This document shows, in pieces, positions 38,402-50,621 of a stretch of DNA of 50,919 bases. The translations under genes were made by a program, and so were the position numbers. The stretch is from the NCBI RefSeq assembly GCF_019649055.1, contig NW_026570543.1, positions 1-50,919 of the forward strand. Reading direction: 5' to 3'. A model generated the notes under the pieces. That model was given only the letters and a program-made list of their open reading frames with translations. It searched no databases and was not told the origin of the DNA. Origin of the DNA: Paramacrobiotus metropolitanus. Its lineage: Eukaryota > Tardigrada > Eutardigrada > Parachela > Macrobiotidae. How positions within the stretch are numbered: position 1 is the first letter of the stretch; every line of letters starts with the position of its first letter.

Positions 38402-38571
38402 AAAACAAAAATTTCCTTAACGTCAGCTTGCAAATGGTCTAATGCGATGGTCTTGACCGCGCTCCCGCTTTATATACAACCCGGCAAGGGAAGCGGGCGC
38501 TGGTCAGACAGTGTGGGAGTAGCCGTCACCTCTTCGACCAATAATAGATAGATTCCCGAGGAATCTTAGCT
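38402..38571. repeat. Split direct repeat B, 5'-terminal copy
   Basis: This is the solitary B copy at the 5' end of the element on the minus strand. It lies 306 bp upstream of the gag ATG at 38095. Confidence 0.93.
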
Positions 38572-39488
38572 GTTTATTCTTGCTCCTATGCCTACAAGTT
38601 ACTTTTACAGTTTTATCATTATACAAGCCGTGCATTTCTGATTTTTCTCTGTAATATTGCCCTAATTGCCCAATCCGTGGTAACTCCGTTCTTTTACGCG
38701 TAAGAATGTAGCGCCAACAGCTTAAAAACGACACTGTATTACTCCATTTCCTGTACTTAAGAACCCGTCGAAATGTCTTCTGTCCGAAGTATTCTAAAAA
38801 ATGACAATTCAGAAGGCACGCCTATATAAATTAAAAGTATTTTTTCAGAACTAAATTTAATTTAAACTGACCAAGCGTTGACTCTGTTCACTGCGGCAAG
38901 CACAATTGTACAGATCTACCTTTTGCGAACAGAAGAAATTGTCAAACAATAAGAAGGCGCGTTTCAACGTCGGCTAAAACGTCAACGAACAAATTAAGAG
39001 GAAACATCACATTTGCTATCGGATGGATGACTATCGAATGCGGACGTATCCGCAAGCGCCATTCATTAGGTAGCGTTAGGAATGGTCATTTATAAGCCCC
39101 ATTCACTTACCGGTATTCAGCGTAAAGCCAGCGATACCCGGATGGAGCAAAAGTGCTAGTCCACCGGCGACTAACGTGAGGTGTTGCCACTATCGCGATT
39201 TTCAGAATGAACATTTTCGAAATACAGTGTCAATTTCTGTTGGTTTATTCTGATGTGAGTTTAGGTATGATACATTATTTTTACATGATGAACTTTCAAC
39301 AAGTTATTTCTGTACAGTTTTGATTTGCTGGCGGAGAGCGATCTGCTGCAGATCACTGAAGTGATCTACGTGGCGGAGAACGGTCTGATAAGGATTTGCT
39401 CGGCAACGGAATAATTCCTTTCCGCCCGCCGTTGTTCCTCCTGCCCCATTCCACACGTGTTGCTGCTTCGCTCTTATCGTCCGCCAAA
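38572..39488. other. Gap between retrotransposon and UPF1-CH gene
   Basis: No gene is resolved. The GC-richer end (about 39340-39488) may be 5' untranslated or promoter sequence of the following gene. Open frames on both strands at 39304-39541 are mutual shadows without motifs. Confidence 0.5.
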
Positions 39489-42400
39489 ATGACCTCGCGG
39501 AGGCCACAGTGTGGGTACGTGGGTGTAATCGAGCATATCAATCATATCGATCGTCGATTGACTGTACAGATTGCAGGAACATGCTGGCTCACTTAATTTC
39601 TTAATTAAACACATTTTAACGACAGCCGTGATTTTGTACAGCTACTGTGGAATCACAGGCCAGGAATACCTAATATTATGTGAAGAGGCTGCGTGTGGAA
39701 AGTACTTCTGCAACGGCAACCGTGACAATCTGACGCGCAGGTACTCGTACGCTTGACTGTTGTTGGAAAATTTCCAAAATTCTAATTCTATGTGAAGTAC
39801 AGTGTGATCTCGACTTTGTCTGAAAATATTTCAGTGAGAAATTAGATGGAACAAAAATACCGATGCATTTTGGGTTACAAAATTAATGTGATTTGTACGG
39901 TTGCCGGCAGCTGGAACTTAGATTCGGCGTGTGGATTATTGAATTTTTTTTAAATTATTCAATAACTACGGATATCTGTCTACTAATACTATTATTATTA
40001 TTATAAATGTATAAAAATTTAGAAATCAGTAAACTAGTTTAATCTGGATAACGATAAAATTATTATTCAAAATTAAAGTTTTACGTAAAAGTCATGTCAT
40101 TGTAGTTAAAAATCAAATGCTCAATTCAGCAGGTAAAATTACTCGATTAACTTTTTTCTGCAACTAAAACCTTAATTCTGGGATAATAATTTAAATCTTA
40201 TTTGATTTTAATAGGAGCTGGCAGCGCGTTCTCAGATGATGTGATGTGTGATTTCCAAAATAATTTATTTGCAGCCATGTGCTAACGCACATTGCAACCA
40301 CTCACCATGCGGCAATTTCGTTTTACTACGGATGCGCTACGGGCCCGGCGTCCAACCCTAGCACTGCCGGCGCGCAAACCGGCCGTTTCCGACCGAAATG
40401 TGATGGGTGCGGCTCACGGGAGATCTTTGATCTGGGATACGATGGTCGTGAGGATCTTTGTATTCCGGAGCTCGTCACCTGCCGTGAGCATGCCGGTGCG
40501 GGGGCGAAGAACCACTGGAAGCCATACGTGGAGGCTGTCCAGACGATAAAGACACGATCGAGACGACCGGAAGATCTCACTCATTACCGCCTGACGGCCG
40601 ATTTGGTCAAAGTTTCGGACGGCCGAATCCAGAAAGATTGGCCCGCGAAGATGTGGGAATCGCGGATCCCGTGCTCCAATTGCGCCATTTAGAAATCTTC
40701 TGGAGCCGTTTTCCGCAGGGCAATAAAACGGAGTTCCGTGCGTGGATGGTGAGCTGTCGTTTCTGCAGTTCTGGTTTCGAAAAAAAATTTAAAAATAATA
40801 CTACTGTAATAAAAAATTGCATGTAGTTGAAGAAAAAGGAGGACGGCGCCCTCGCTCCGGAAAAGGCTCGCGTGTCGGATGCTGAGCAGCAGGAGGAACT
40901 TTCTCTTCCTGGAATTCCATCAATTTCTTCCGACGAGCGGGAGTCCTCGTTTGAAGAGCTGCCGACTCCGTCCCGTTCCGTTTCACGTGCAGCCGATGGC
41001 AATCAAGCAGGTAAACAACCGGTTGATGAGTAAAGTTCTAGATCTCCGTGACCAACGGCTACTTCAGCTATAGCTTGTTGTTGCTTACTCTGTAATTGTG
41101 TGCTCATGCGTTCCGTAAGTAAAACATAAATACGGTGACTATAAAATATAAAATGAACACGTTAGTTAGAAAATATTAATGAAAAGAAATTATAGCAGCC
41201 GCAATAAAATTATAATATTCTATCTAGTATTAGTAGTATTACATAGGTTTATTTGATGGATAACGGCCGAACGAGAGCGCATGCTTATTAACGGCTGTAA
41301 AAAGTCATGGCATTTATTATACGGTAAAAACTATTATCTATTATACGCTCAACTTTTAGGTCAAATGCAAAGATGCCAAGTATTGAAAAAGTAAAAATAC
41401 ATTCATAACCGATGCAGTTTGGTATTGCCCATCTCACCAGAATTTGGGATATGTTGTTTAAATACTGAAATTATGTTTTCGGCTACCGGTAGAGCATTAC
41501 AACGTTGTGTAGTCAGGAAAAAAGCTGAAAATGTCGGTTTGATTACGCAGGTGCGGGAGGAACTCCGGTAACTGGTCCCAGCCGCGCGCCCACAAAACAG
41601 ACGGTTATTGTCTCTCTGGAGATGGAATCCTTATCATCCAGTCCCGTGGCGCAGCGCCGGAAAGCAGCCCCACGCGCGGGTACCAGCAGAACGGCATCCG
41701 GTGTGCTGCGGGGCGCCACGGCCAACCAAAAACGTCGCCGAGTGTTAGATGACTCCGCCCTTACCCTTCTAAACAGTCGTGAAGGCAGCGAGAACTCCAA
41801 CCGGCGTGCTGCAGGTCAGCGTGGTCGTCGTCGGCGTGGCTGGAAGTCGTGCGTACGGGGATGATGCGAACCAAACTCTGACTGTTTCTGTTCGGTTGCA
41901 GTGGTTTCGCCGATGGATGAGTTTCAGTTCGGTGGGCGATTGGTCGGTGTGGTACGCTTGAAGAACGGGGCCACGGACGACGCTGCGCTAGATGGACATA
42001 GCGAAAAGATGAAAGCTGAAGACCATCAGCCGAAGATTTCCATCACTGTAACCCGTAACGGCATCCACATTTTCGAAGATCCTGGCGAGGTAGGTGTGGT
42101 GTTTAATGCGTCGGGTGTTTCGTTGCCGGGTTTTTCCGCGGCCATGTCATCAGCTGATCCTTTTCAATTGAAAACAAAAGATTTTTAATGAAATAATAGT
42201 AATACAATAGGTATATCGTTCATCTTCAGAAATATTTCGTATTGTATTTATATTGCATTGTATTTAATGTATTGGTAAATGGTATGTTACTTGCTTAATT
42301 TCTTCATCGAAAGTACTTGAATAACAATATTAAAAAAATTAAAAAATACACGACCAAAATCTAACCATTAAAATGGGAAATAAAGCTTTTACTCGTATTT

Positions 42401-43831
42401 CGTCTCAAATGCTGGAAGCCAGATTGACCTCAAAATAATTTGACTGGAAGCTTAAAGTGTGAGGAGCCTGAAATTATGAATCCAGATCTACTAGTATGTA
42501 CAGTGGAGATACGTTAACGTGCATATGTATTTTGCTTCGTTTATGCTATGTCAAATGTGTATGAATTACTGTATAAATTGCTGATGGGTAGAATAACTTT
42601 AATAATAATAAATATAACATCTTCACGATTGTTTGACGTTGTAGATGGAGGCATTTACACACCCGGGACCGGAAATCAGACGCATCTGGCGCGATAAGGC
42701 CAGCTTACATTCGTTTGGCTACGTGTGCGGCAACCAGTTTTATGTTATCAAAACTGCTAAATCAGTAAGCTGTCGTTTTTGCTAATTTTATTGTGTTTTG
42801 GTTTGAGTTTTGTGTTCAAAGTCGGACAGTGTCGTTGGTGCCATTCACCGTTTGCTGCCGTCTGCCTTTCTCGGGACGCAAAACGTGGTCCAAGCGGGTC
42901 AACATGCAAACGCCGGCAATCCGGTTGCCATGGCCAACGAAAATGTTCAGGTGAAAGCAAATGGCGCCACAGTTTTCGCGGTCAGTGTGTGTGGTGACGC
43001 CGTTTCTTTGGTAGGACGGGTCGGTGCGCGGCGTATCTGGTACACCGCCGTCTCGCGTTTCTTCTCAGCCTAACGAGACATTGGGCAGTGTAGAGGACGA
43101 GGAAACGGGAAATGAGTTGGGGGCAGACGATGTATGGCAGGACGAGGACGACGTCGGAAGCGCTGACCAGACACCGTCCTCTCAGCTCAGTTCGGCTGGG
43201 TAAACATTACCACACGCCCGCCTCTGATGACGCCCTTGGTACGCCGGTTCGCGATTTTAAGGAGCAACGCCGTGTGGAGGAAATGACTCCTCGGTCATAT
43301 AAAGCCTTCATTGATAACGTCCCGACCCGCGCCGCTGATCGAGCACACTTTTCTCCTCCGCGTAAATTCGCGGTGGTGAAGCTGCAGCGAAAAATCGCGT
43401 ACGTACTCTGTAGTGGCACTAAAATTATTTTCTAGTTTCTAAGCCTTTCTCCGTCGTATTCTGTCGCTGCTCTTTTCTTGTCCCACCGGCTGCTCCATGA
43501 AATCACCAGTTAATTGTGTTTGTGTTTGTAGCTGGCGTTTCGCGAATTCGAGCCGCTAAATGGGTACACTTACCAAAGCGTACACGGCTGGGATAAAACG
43601 TACGAGATCGTTAATCTAATTAAACATTGCAATATATTTTTTGTTTACATTTCCTTTATTCTTAGCATGAAGAGAGGGCTTACGCGCCGTCGATATGAGA
43701 TGCGCCCACATCGCAAATACAAGCGGGCACGCGCGTCCACTCCGCTAGAAGCTTCCTGGTGGTTTAGCTTCCGCATGGTTCCTCTCCTGTACGCCTGCAT
43801 CTTCAAGCACATCATGACGCGGGGCTATTAG
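39489..43831 (+). CDS. UPF1-type CH zinc domain joined to a PTB-like domain, multi-exon
   Basis: The first exons, 39489-39514, 39642-39740 and the exon from 40275, join in phase. They encode a UPF1 CH-domain pattern: PQCGYCGITG, LILC, CGKYFCNGN, TRSHVLTHI, then KCDGCGSREIFDLGY and LVTCREHA. In UPF1 this three-zinc module binds UPF2. After a single-base frame jump (about 40620-40690) a helix LQLRHLEIFWSRFPQ resembles the segment after the UPF1 CH domain. Phase-matched exons follow: to 40748, 40827-41010 and 41551-41814 (Ser-rich, disordered), then 41902-42089, 42645-42764 and 42822-43010. These last three give a PTB/PID-like fold: FQFGGRLVGVVRLKNG, ISITVTRNGIHIFED, EIRRIWRDKASLHSFGYVCG, KSSDSVVGAIHRLLPSAF. 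The exon from 43069 is acidic and reaches TAA at 43201 (frame jump or missed intron). A tail, ending with an Arg-rich exon, stops at 43831. No helicase motifs are present. Confidence 0.55.
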
Positions 43832-44589
43832 TATTTTGTAACCATTTTTTCCTTTTATTGAGAAGAGATAATTTAAGTTGTCTTAATTACTTCAGTTTTT
43901 GATTGTCAAGCGTTTGATTTTATGCGTAATTTATTTCTGCTGTCGGAGGAATATTTATGTGTTTAGTGCTTTTATTAGAATGTATCGCCTGTAATGAATA
44001 CGTCTTCTGGTTGATTAACCAGCATTAATAATTTTTTTCATCCGAGTTGTGAATGAACCTTCTTTCACCGTTTTTCTGATATGAGTAGCGTTAGTGTTAC
44101 ATGAAAATCGAATTAAATGCAAGCGTGCATTGCGTAAGAACTTGGTGAAGACCCGAAATCTCGATGACAGAACTGTTTCGGAAACGGTAAGATCTGCTAT
44201 CACTACGATCGTGAATTTAACCTATTCGTTGGTTTGTAAAGCACGGTTGTAAAGCCGGAGTACGTATGACGCTATCCAGAATACTTCTATGCGCAGTCGA
44301 TGACTATTATCTTTAGTCACATCATTTAAAAGTTACTGTAATCTTCTAATGATTTGAATTGCATATATACAGTGGCACCACCGGTTAAAACAGTTAAATA
44401 TGTAGACAACCGAAAAGTAACCTATCGCATTTTTAGTTGTCAAATTAGTGCTTTCTACGGAACTGATTCGCACAACCTTTTACAACAATGCACAAATACA
44501 CAAACACTGTAATGAATAAAATCGATCGGGAGAAACTGTATTTTAAGCGGTGGTATAGTTAGCATTTAGCAGGGATTTCTCAGTATTAA

Positions 44590-47079
44590 GTACGTACTGT
44601 GTAAGCACTGCACGCACTTGCTTCCACTCCGTATCCGAACGGGACTGTTATTTTTAAGCAACGCGACAACAAGCTGCCAAGGCCGAATTCAGCGGGCACA
44701 TCGTTTTTGCATTTTATCGCAACCGGGATCTCAAATCGTTGGTTTGCACAGTTTTATTCCACTTCTACGGTCCAGTGTTGTGAAGCCACGGAGCTGCGCG
44801 ATGTTGTCATTTTGAGTGACCACAGTTTTATGAAGAAGGTGCTTCGACTTTTCTTCTGTCGTTATCCTCGTCCATTTAGCAGAATCGGTGAATTTTATTG
44901 TAGGAATGGACATATCTTCCGAATTTGCCTCGAATACATGTCGTTAGAGTAAGTTGCGCTACGCGCGGTTATACTCCGAAGATATACTGTAGTATATTTT
45001 TCGTAAAAAGAATTTTTTCGGCATTAACTGATGGCAGCAAAGTAAACTGTGTTAACATACTCTGTAACTACGGTGTTTGGAGACTTGGAGTATGGCATGT
45101 TTCACTCTTATACAAGCATTGACATTTAGTCCTTGTTAGAATATGATATCGTTAATTTTTTTGGTATTACAACTACTTGAACAATTCTTTCGTAGGGCAC
45201 CGCTTTAAATCGAGCTGACCTGCGTTCGGTCACACTGAACACATGTAAAATGTGCGTGATTATCGGTTCACCGAGTTCCGGTGCTCAAATGCAGAATGTC
45301 GATAATGCGCTCATCGATAAACGCTCATCGGTAATTCTGGCTACTCTCAATGTGCGCGCCATGAGATTTTCCGAAGAAGAGGCCGCAAATCGTAAATAAT
45401 ACTGAACAGCTTCTGTTTTTTAAGAAACATTGGCGACAAGAAAGTGTCATAATATCTGTCTTTTCTGATTTACAGCCGCGAGGGAAGGCGAAAGCATGTA
45501 CCAACAAAGAATTTCACTGAAGACGCGAGCCCGGCAAACTGGTTATGAAGTGCCGCTTATAACCGATATTCGTGAGTAGTCCTATCTGTACTGCCGATTA
45601 TAATATTACTGTGTCAGGCTGATATGCCAAATAGTAGATTATTAAAGTTTCGGGTTCGTTTGACATATTATTTGTTGGCCGGCTAATGGGAAGAGAAGAG
45701 TTTAGGGAAGTCGGTCCGTAGGTGCACAAAATTTTTAAACAGTCGAAAGGACGCAACGACGGGTCTGTAGTAACGACTCCTGTTGAACGAGCCGCATCGC
45801 GCATAAACAGAAGCCCCTTTACTGAACAAAGGTACCTATGTAGGTACAGTCATTACAAGTGGACCGAATAATTGTCATCAGATCTGTACAAATAAAACAA
45901 CTATGTCAAACGAAGCCAATGAAGGGCTTCCGCTGATTTTATTGAACAACAAAGCGGAAGTCGTTCCTGTCGGAGATTCAGAATCGATGCTCTTTAAATA
46001 TGTATCTATCTGCAATGTATTTTTAATCAATCTTTTTAAGATCTGTGTTGCTTTTTCTATCAGAGAGGCTTCTCTAAGTTTCTAGCGTTTTCTTTAATGG
46101 TACCAGAGCATTAAACTAGACTACGTGGTGCGTAGGTAATTAAACTACTGTAAACTGTACTCGTTTGTACAGTACTTTTAATCTAGTAAACGCTTCCTCA
46201 GAAACTTCCAAATTTCAGTGACTCCTGTATTTCATTATCTTTTGGCTTTTCTTTTGTTTTTTTTACATTAAAATTTGCTTGATCCTGTCATTTCCAATGC
46301 CCGTGGCCGAAAAATATACGTTTTTACTAGTGCGGGATACCAATGCGCAGTTTCTGGATGAGGATGACGATGACCTTCCGGGACGGAGTTTTACATGACA
46401 CAGCCTTATGCTTGCGGACGGTGCTTTTCTGGCATTCTGCTGGATTTATTGATGATAAAGCCATTTTTTAACCCTGTTATCGTCAACGTCTTCCGCACCA
46501 TGATTTTCGGTGGGGCATCGCTGGAACTGGAAAAATTCTTGCCGAGGAGCCGGTAAATTTTTGATGCAAATACCGTCTTTTTGTTTTTTCTCGCATGTTT
46601 ATGTCCATACGGGGTGTATTACTGTTATAATCGTTTTATCTATAGGTATGATCGACGGCGCCAATATTTCCAAACCCGCAATGGTGAAAAATTAAGTTAT
46701 AGTAAACCAGTTTTCAATTTCTTCCGGGCCGTATCGGTGCATGCGGTAAGAATACGACTGCATCAGTGACATCGCCCAGAAATAAAATTATCTTAATTTC
46801 ATGAATTCGCTTGTTTGATCATAGGAGTCGGCGTATGGCGGTTTATTTATCGATGCACTGGTAACATTTAGCTGATTATGTCTGGGTGTCTACCGGAAGG
46901 TGGACCCGGCAGATGACAGCTCGAGAGCAGCGAAGCGTTTTGTTATTTGCAATCCACCGGAAGATTTCATTCTTGATCCCACCGACATGATCTACAGTTT
47001 GGATCGTTCGGATTTTAATGAACAACCAATAAGAGATCCCTCTCTTGGGCTAGCGGCTTTCTTAAGCTCAAAAGGGTAA
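44590..47079 (+). pseudogene. Slo (BK-type) potassium channel, C-terminal half only, frame-broken
   Basis: BK/Slo channels are tetrameric K+ channels with a cytosolic Ca2+-sensing gating ring (RCK1, RCK2). Only the region from the RCK2 start onward is seen. A first exon (about 44590-44948) has SFIPLLRSSVVKP and TELRDVVILSDHSFMKK in different frames. The phase-matched exons that follow are 45196-45391 (GTALNRADLRSVTLNTCKMCV, NVDNALIDKRSSVILATLNVRA), 45476-45571 (GYEVPLITDI) and 46331-46552 (LRDTNAQFLDEDDDDLPG, then FYMTQPYACGRCFSG, VFRTMIFGGASLELE). Exons 46646-46745 and 46825-47079 end with GGLFIDAL, LCLGVYRKVD and RFVICNPPEDFILDPTDMIY. The acidic QFLDEDDDD matches the Slo1 calcium bowl. The acidic run is kept, but a frame jump follows it and an in-frame TGA lies at 46873. 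Membrane segments and RCK1 are absent upstream. It is therefore a truncated copy or an incomplete assembly. Confidence 0.85.
45903..46001 (+). CDS. Possible extra exon inside the Slo-like gene
   Basis: An ATG-led stretch MSNEANEGLPLILLNNKAEV... runs 33 codons to a GTATCT donor-like site. It sits inside the long intron between the 45476-45571 and 46331-46552 exons, which join in phase without it. It could be an alternative exon or chance. Confidence 0.2.
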
Positions 47080-47396
47080 TCACTTTGAGGTTTTCAACTG
47101 CTACTGTGTAAGCACTAACCAATTTCCAAACTTGTTCTGTGTTCTTTTCGTCTGCATCTTCATATAAGCAATTCAACAGCGAAAAAGCAAAGGCAAAGCA
47201 AAGGCAAAGCAATTCAACAGCGAAAAAGTGTGCTACGATTTCAAACTGCCCTTTAACATAATACGAGTTCAATTTCGTCTGCGCATTTGCGGGGAACATT
47301 TAAAGAGAATACTGAGAAAAAAGTTTTGCCAAGATAGAACACAATCACAATTTCGTACCTCGAAATGCAAAAACAGTTACGACACGCTGGTGCTAC

Positions 47397-48865
47397 TCAT
47401 AAATTATGAGCCATCAAATCATCGACTCCATTCCCGTTCCGGCTCCCATGTCGATTCCACGGCGGCGAGTGCGCCGATCGCAGCGGACTATTCCGATGTG
47501 ACCGCCAATGCGAGCTGGCCGATGAGGAGAAGCGCAGCTGCACGGGCGCCGACGCCGGTGGTTCGTCCTCATCGTCAGATCCACTGCACGACACTTCCCG
47601 CTCATACGTGTCCACCTCATCTAGCGAAAGATGCGTACCGTCTTCCACAAACGAACCGAACCGCGACGGACTGCTCAGTCGCTTTACCAATGACCATGAC
47701 TTACTCGGGACTATTGGCATACTCCCGCAGCTTCTTTAATTCTTTGGCTGTCTCCCGTCGTCCCACCTCTTCCAACTCATCGGGTGACAGCAGTTTGCGC
47801 GGTCGCGGCGGAAAGAGTTTATTAATAATTTTAAATCTCCGGAAATTACACCCACTGTGGATGACCATATCAAACGCGGCGGCGGCGCAAATCAACGCCA
47901 TGCCGATCGGTTCAGTCGTCACGCTGAAGTACATAATCAACGCGCCCACAATCTGCAACTTCCACTGCATAATATTCAATTCATTGTCTCCGGACTGCGA
48001 ATCCCGCCGAAGCGATAAATGAGCATGAAGGTGATGGTTGAGACGATGATAATGTATGCCACGACATAATTGCGATGATCGTAAATTGTCTCCCGAAAAT
48101 TCTTCCACAACGTCTAGAGAAAATAAATCACCAACCAGAAACGAGATCCCCGCCGCTTTCCGCGGAATCATCCGGCTGATTAAAAACACCGCCAGCAACA
48201 ATGAACCTACCAAGGCAATACTGATCCCGGAAGAATAATGAAAAATGTATTGCGGCTCATTCGTCGCGCAAAGAACAGCAGACAGGCGCCCGTCAAAAAA
48301 GCCAGGAAACGATACGGATCCACGGGGACAATCTTCAAGGTGAGCACGTACGGTTTATTTGTATCCACGCCCAGACAGGTCGATGTAAAAGGTTCAGACG
48401 AATGCTGCGATCCCGCCAGGGCAGCAGCGCGAACCAGCGTCATGCGCATTGCACTGTTTTTCCACTTCTTCGGAGGACGCTCCACGGTACAGATCTTCAA
48501 TCCACGGCTTCATCTTCAATGCCCAGCTTAAAGTAGGCACTGTAGAACAACGACTGCATGGTGCGACGTGTGCCGGGCCAGCAGAAGATTCTCAGCATGC
48601 GCATCGGCGCGGCCATCACCGGGAAAGGCGAGTTCTGCATGGACATCCACTGGACATTGCCGTTGTTGGACGACCACGGCGAACCCTTGCTGGATGAGGC
48701 GGAAAGCTTTTCTGCGTTCGCGGAATGATACCTTGCGCAGAGAAGTGTCAGGTTTTCAAAGACTGTGCCGTATGTGCGGATATCATGAAATTCTGCAAGA
48801 CTCGCCTGGGTAACCGTTGTTCGTGTTCGCTTATCTGAAACCAATGCGAAGAACGCCACTATCAT
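47397..48865 (-). CDS. NEMP1/TMEM194-like nuclear envelope membrane protein, frame-broken
   Basis: NEMP proteins are multi-pass inner nuclear membrane proteins that support envelope stiffness and fertility in animals. The frame opens at 48865 with a hydrophobic signal-like start (MIVAFFALV). A luminal piece reads RIFCWPGTRRTMQSLFYSAYFKLGIEDE (about 48596-48510), matching the FCYP...W region. The first membrane segment, DPYRFLAFLTGACLLFFARRMSRN (about 48320-48250), leads into FHYSSGISIALVGSLLLAVFLISRMIPRKAA. Further segments are MQWKLQIVGALIMYFSVTTEP (about 47970-47910) and the cytosolic LLSPDELEEVGRRETAKELKKLREYANSPE (about 47790-47705). The tail has WSLVKRLSSPSRFGSFVEDGTHLSLDEVDTYERE, then acidic and Ser-rich sequence, with the stop at 47397. 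Frame changes occur near 48500, 48240 and 47705. It is convergent with Slo, 318 bp apart. Confidence 0.82.
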
Positions 48866-50477
48866 ATAACTGCTCCGTAAAGAACCGTGAAGTAAGCTAG
48901 GGAATTTCCATCATGTTGACGTCTGAACGAAAACGATTCGCTGCCGAGGAGTGTGCAGCGACCTTAGATGGGAACTTTCATTAATCTTGGAAGAGTTAAG
49001 CACTTCGGTACTTCATTTGCAAAAATCTTTTTAAAATGTCTTTACTACCAAAAAAAAATTGACCACCACACAAATTTTGCAAACTCAATGGCAACTGACA
49101 AAACGAGAAAATTACAAGTCATAATCAGTCTACCCTTCTCTGATGGCATCAGTATAAATTGCCGCTCGTAGGGCGGGTGGCAGTAATCCAAAAGCAAATG
49201 CTCGGGCCCGTCACCCGCGTGCAGTGCGTGGGTTCATTTTCGTTTTTCAAATCGGTTTAGAGTTTTGGGTTTTCACTGAATTCGTTTTTCTGTTTTAATA
49301 TAATTTGAAGAATAAGCTAGCTGTCATCTTTTCTCCGGCGTCTGATTTCGGTTCAGTTTTAGCTGTAATGATTTCCAGTTTCAGGTCTTCACGCGCACCG
49401 ACAAGGCCGCGGGTGGATCGTTTTGCTGGCGGATGGCTCATATTAAATCTTCGTCGGTTTAGTTTATTAAATTAAAATGGTTTTTAAATGGCGCTTCATG
49501 TAGCGTTTTTAAATATAAAAGTATACGATACTTATCCAAGTGAGCCCTTAATTAAAGCTAATAACAACTTATAATTAGTATGCGCTTTTCCGGCAATGCT
49601 TATAATTTGCGTCCGCCGTCCGAGTCCGCATATGAGTTTTTAAATCACAATAATGATATTCATATATTCTGGGGCGACTATTGATTAGTATTAAGTATTA
49701 AGTACACGTGTTTCATGTTTGTACAAAATAAATGGTGGAACCTATACTTCATTAAAAGCAGTGTTTATATATGTAGTCAAAAAATCTGAAAACCTAAAAT
49801 CAACGTTATTTTGCAGTAGGATTTAGACGTGCATACATGCGCAAAGACCTACTCTAGAGTAAGTACCGTATCTGTATAATATTTTTTTTGTTAACGTTGT
49901 ACTTATAGCAGTTTATTACTGCAATGCACCTGCACTTATTATCTCGTACCGTAATATCTCGTGTAAGTACTTACGCGAGATTATTAGTATTTAACCAATG
50001 TATCTAAGCTCCACTAAAATTAATGACATTAAAGATGTGCCGTCGTTTACAAGAATAATTATATAGATATGACAGACAATGTGAGACAGTACGTCTACGA
50101 CGTATAGTATGATACTGCGGGTATGTGATGATTCATTTCCAAGCACAAATCAGTCCAACTGTGCCAAGGTAGGCCAAATTTGGCACAAAATTGAAAAAAA
50201 ATGTTTGGAGGCTGTTTCAGATTCACCAAGCCTCGTGGTCGTGGTCTAGGTATTTTTCTAGATTGAAAAAAGAATCGTTTTGGCATCACCTTCATTCATT
50301 CTGCTGCACACCACGAGTTTTCTGTTACCGGGCTCTCTGATTTGCTGCTTAAAACGTTCACAAAATTGTATGGTAAGGTTATTGTAATGTTGATGCTCGC
50401 ACCGGCTTTCAATTGTGTCGCATTGCAGCAAGCCATACAAAAGTACAAACACTCACTTTCCATTCTACCTTGTGCAG
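48866..50477. other. AT-rich stretch without a recognised gene
   Basis: No motif-bearing frame was found. The longest frames (49-67 codons) are not flanked by consensus splice sites. The region upstream of 48865 probably contains the NEMP-like promoter. Confidence 0.5.
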
Positions 50478-50621
50478 CCGGATGTTAATGCGTGGGTTGC
50501 TCGCCGGGAAGACGTCGCTGTTTCCGGTTTCCCGAAACCAGGTATTGGGGACATTGAAAGTGCAGTGAACAAGCAGTTAGCAGTGTTACAGCATTATTGC
50601 GGACCTACGCTCAACGCATAG
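50478..50621 (+). CDS. Possible terminal exon, product unknown
   Basis: A good acceptor (TACCTTGTGCAG) precedes a 47-codon frame starting PDVNAWVARREDVAVSGFPK and ending at a TAG at 50619. Composition is protein-like. No upstream exon could be linked and I do not recognise the family. It could be chance. Confidence 0.3.
   Translation, partial: PDVNAWVARREDVAVSGFPKPGIGDIESAVNKQLAVLQHYCGPTLNA

Larger units (their letters stand above)
33773..38571 (-). mobile_element. Tyrosine-recombinase (DIRS order, Ngaro/PAT-type) retrotransposon
   Basis: The 4.8-kb element is oriented on the minus strand: gag, then RT-RNase H, then tyrosine recombinase. Its termini are split direct repeats. Repeat B (170 bp) is at 38571-38402 (5' end) and again at 34049-33880. 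Repeat A (88 bp) is at 34137-34050 and again at 33860-33773 (3' end). The order along the element is therefore B - genes - A - B - A, the arrangement known from PAT and Ngaro elements and unlike the inverted ends of DIRS1. Copies of each repeat look identical by eye and the three frames are open, which implies recent activity. I see no DNA methyltransferase region after RNase H, which favours Ngaro over PAT. No target duplication is evident, as expected for recombinase-mediated insertion. Confidence 0.93.

Noticed and set aside
47228-48022. 264-codon plus-strand open frame
   Set aside because: It is antisense to the NEMP-like gene, whose conserved motifs lie on the minus strand.
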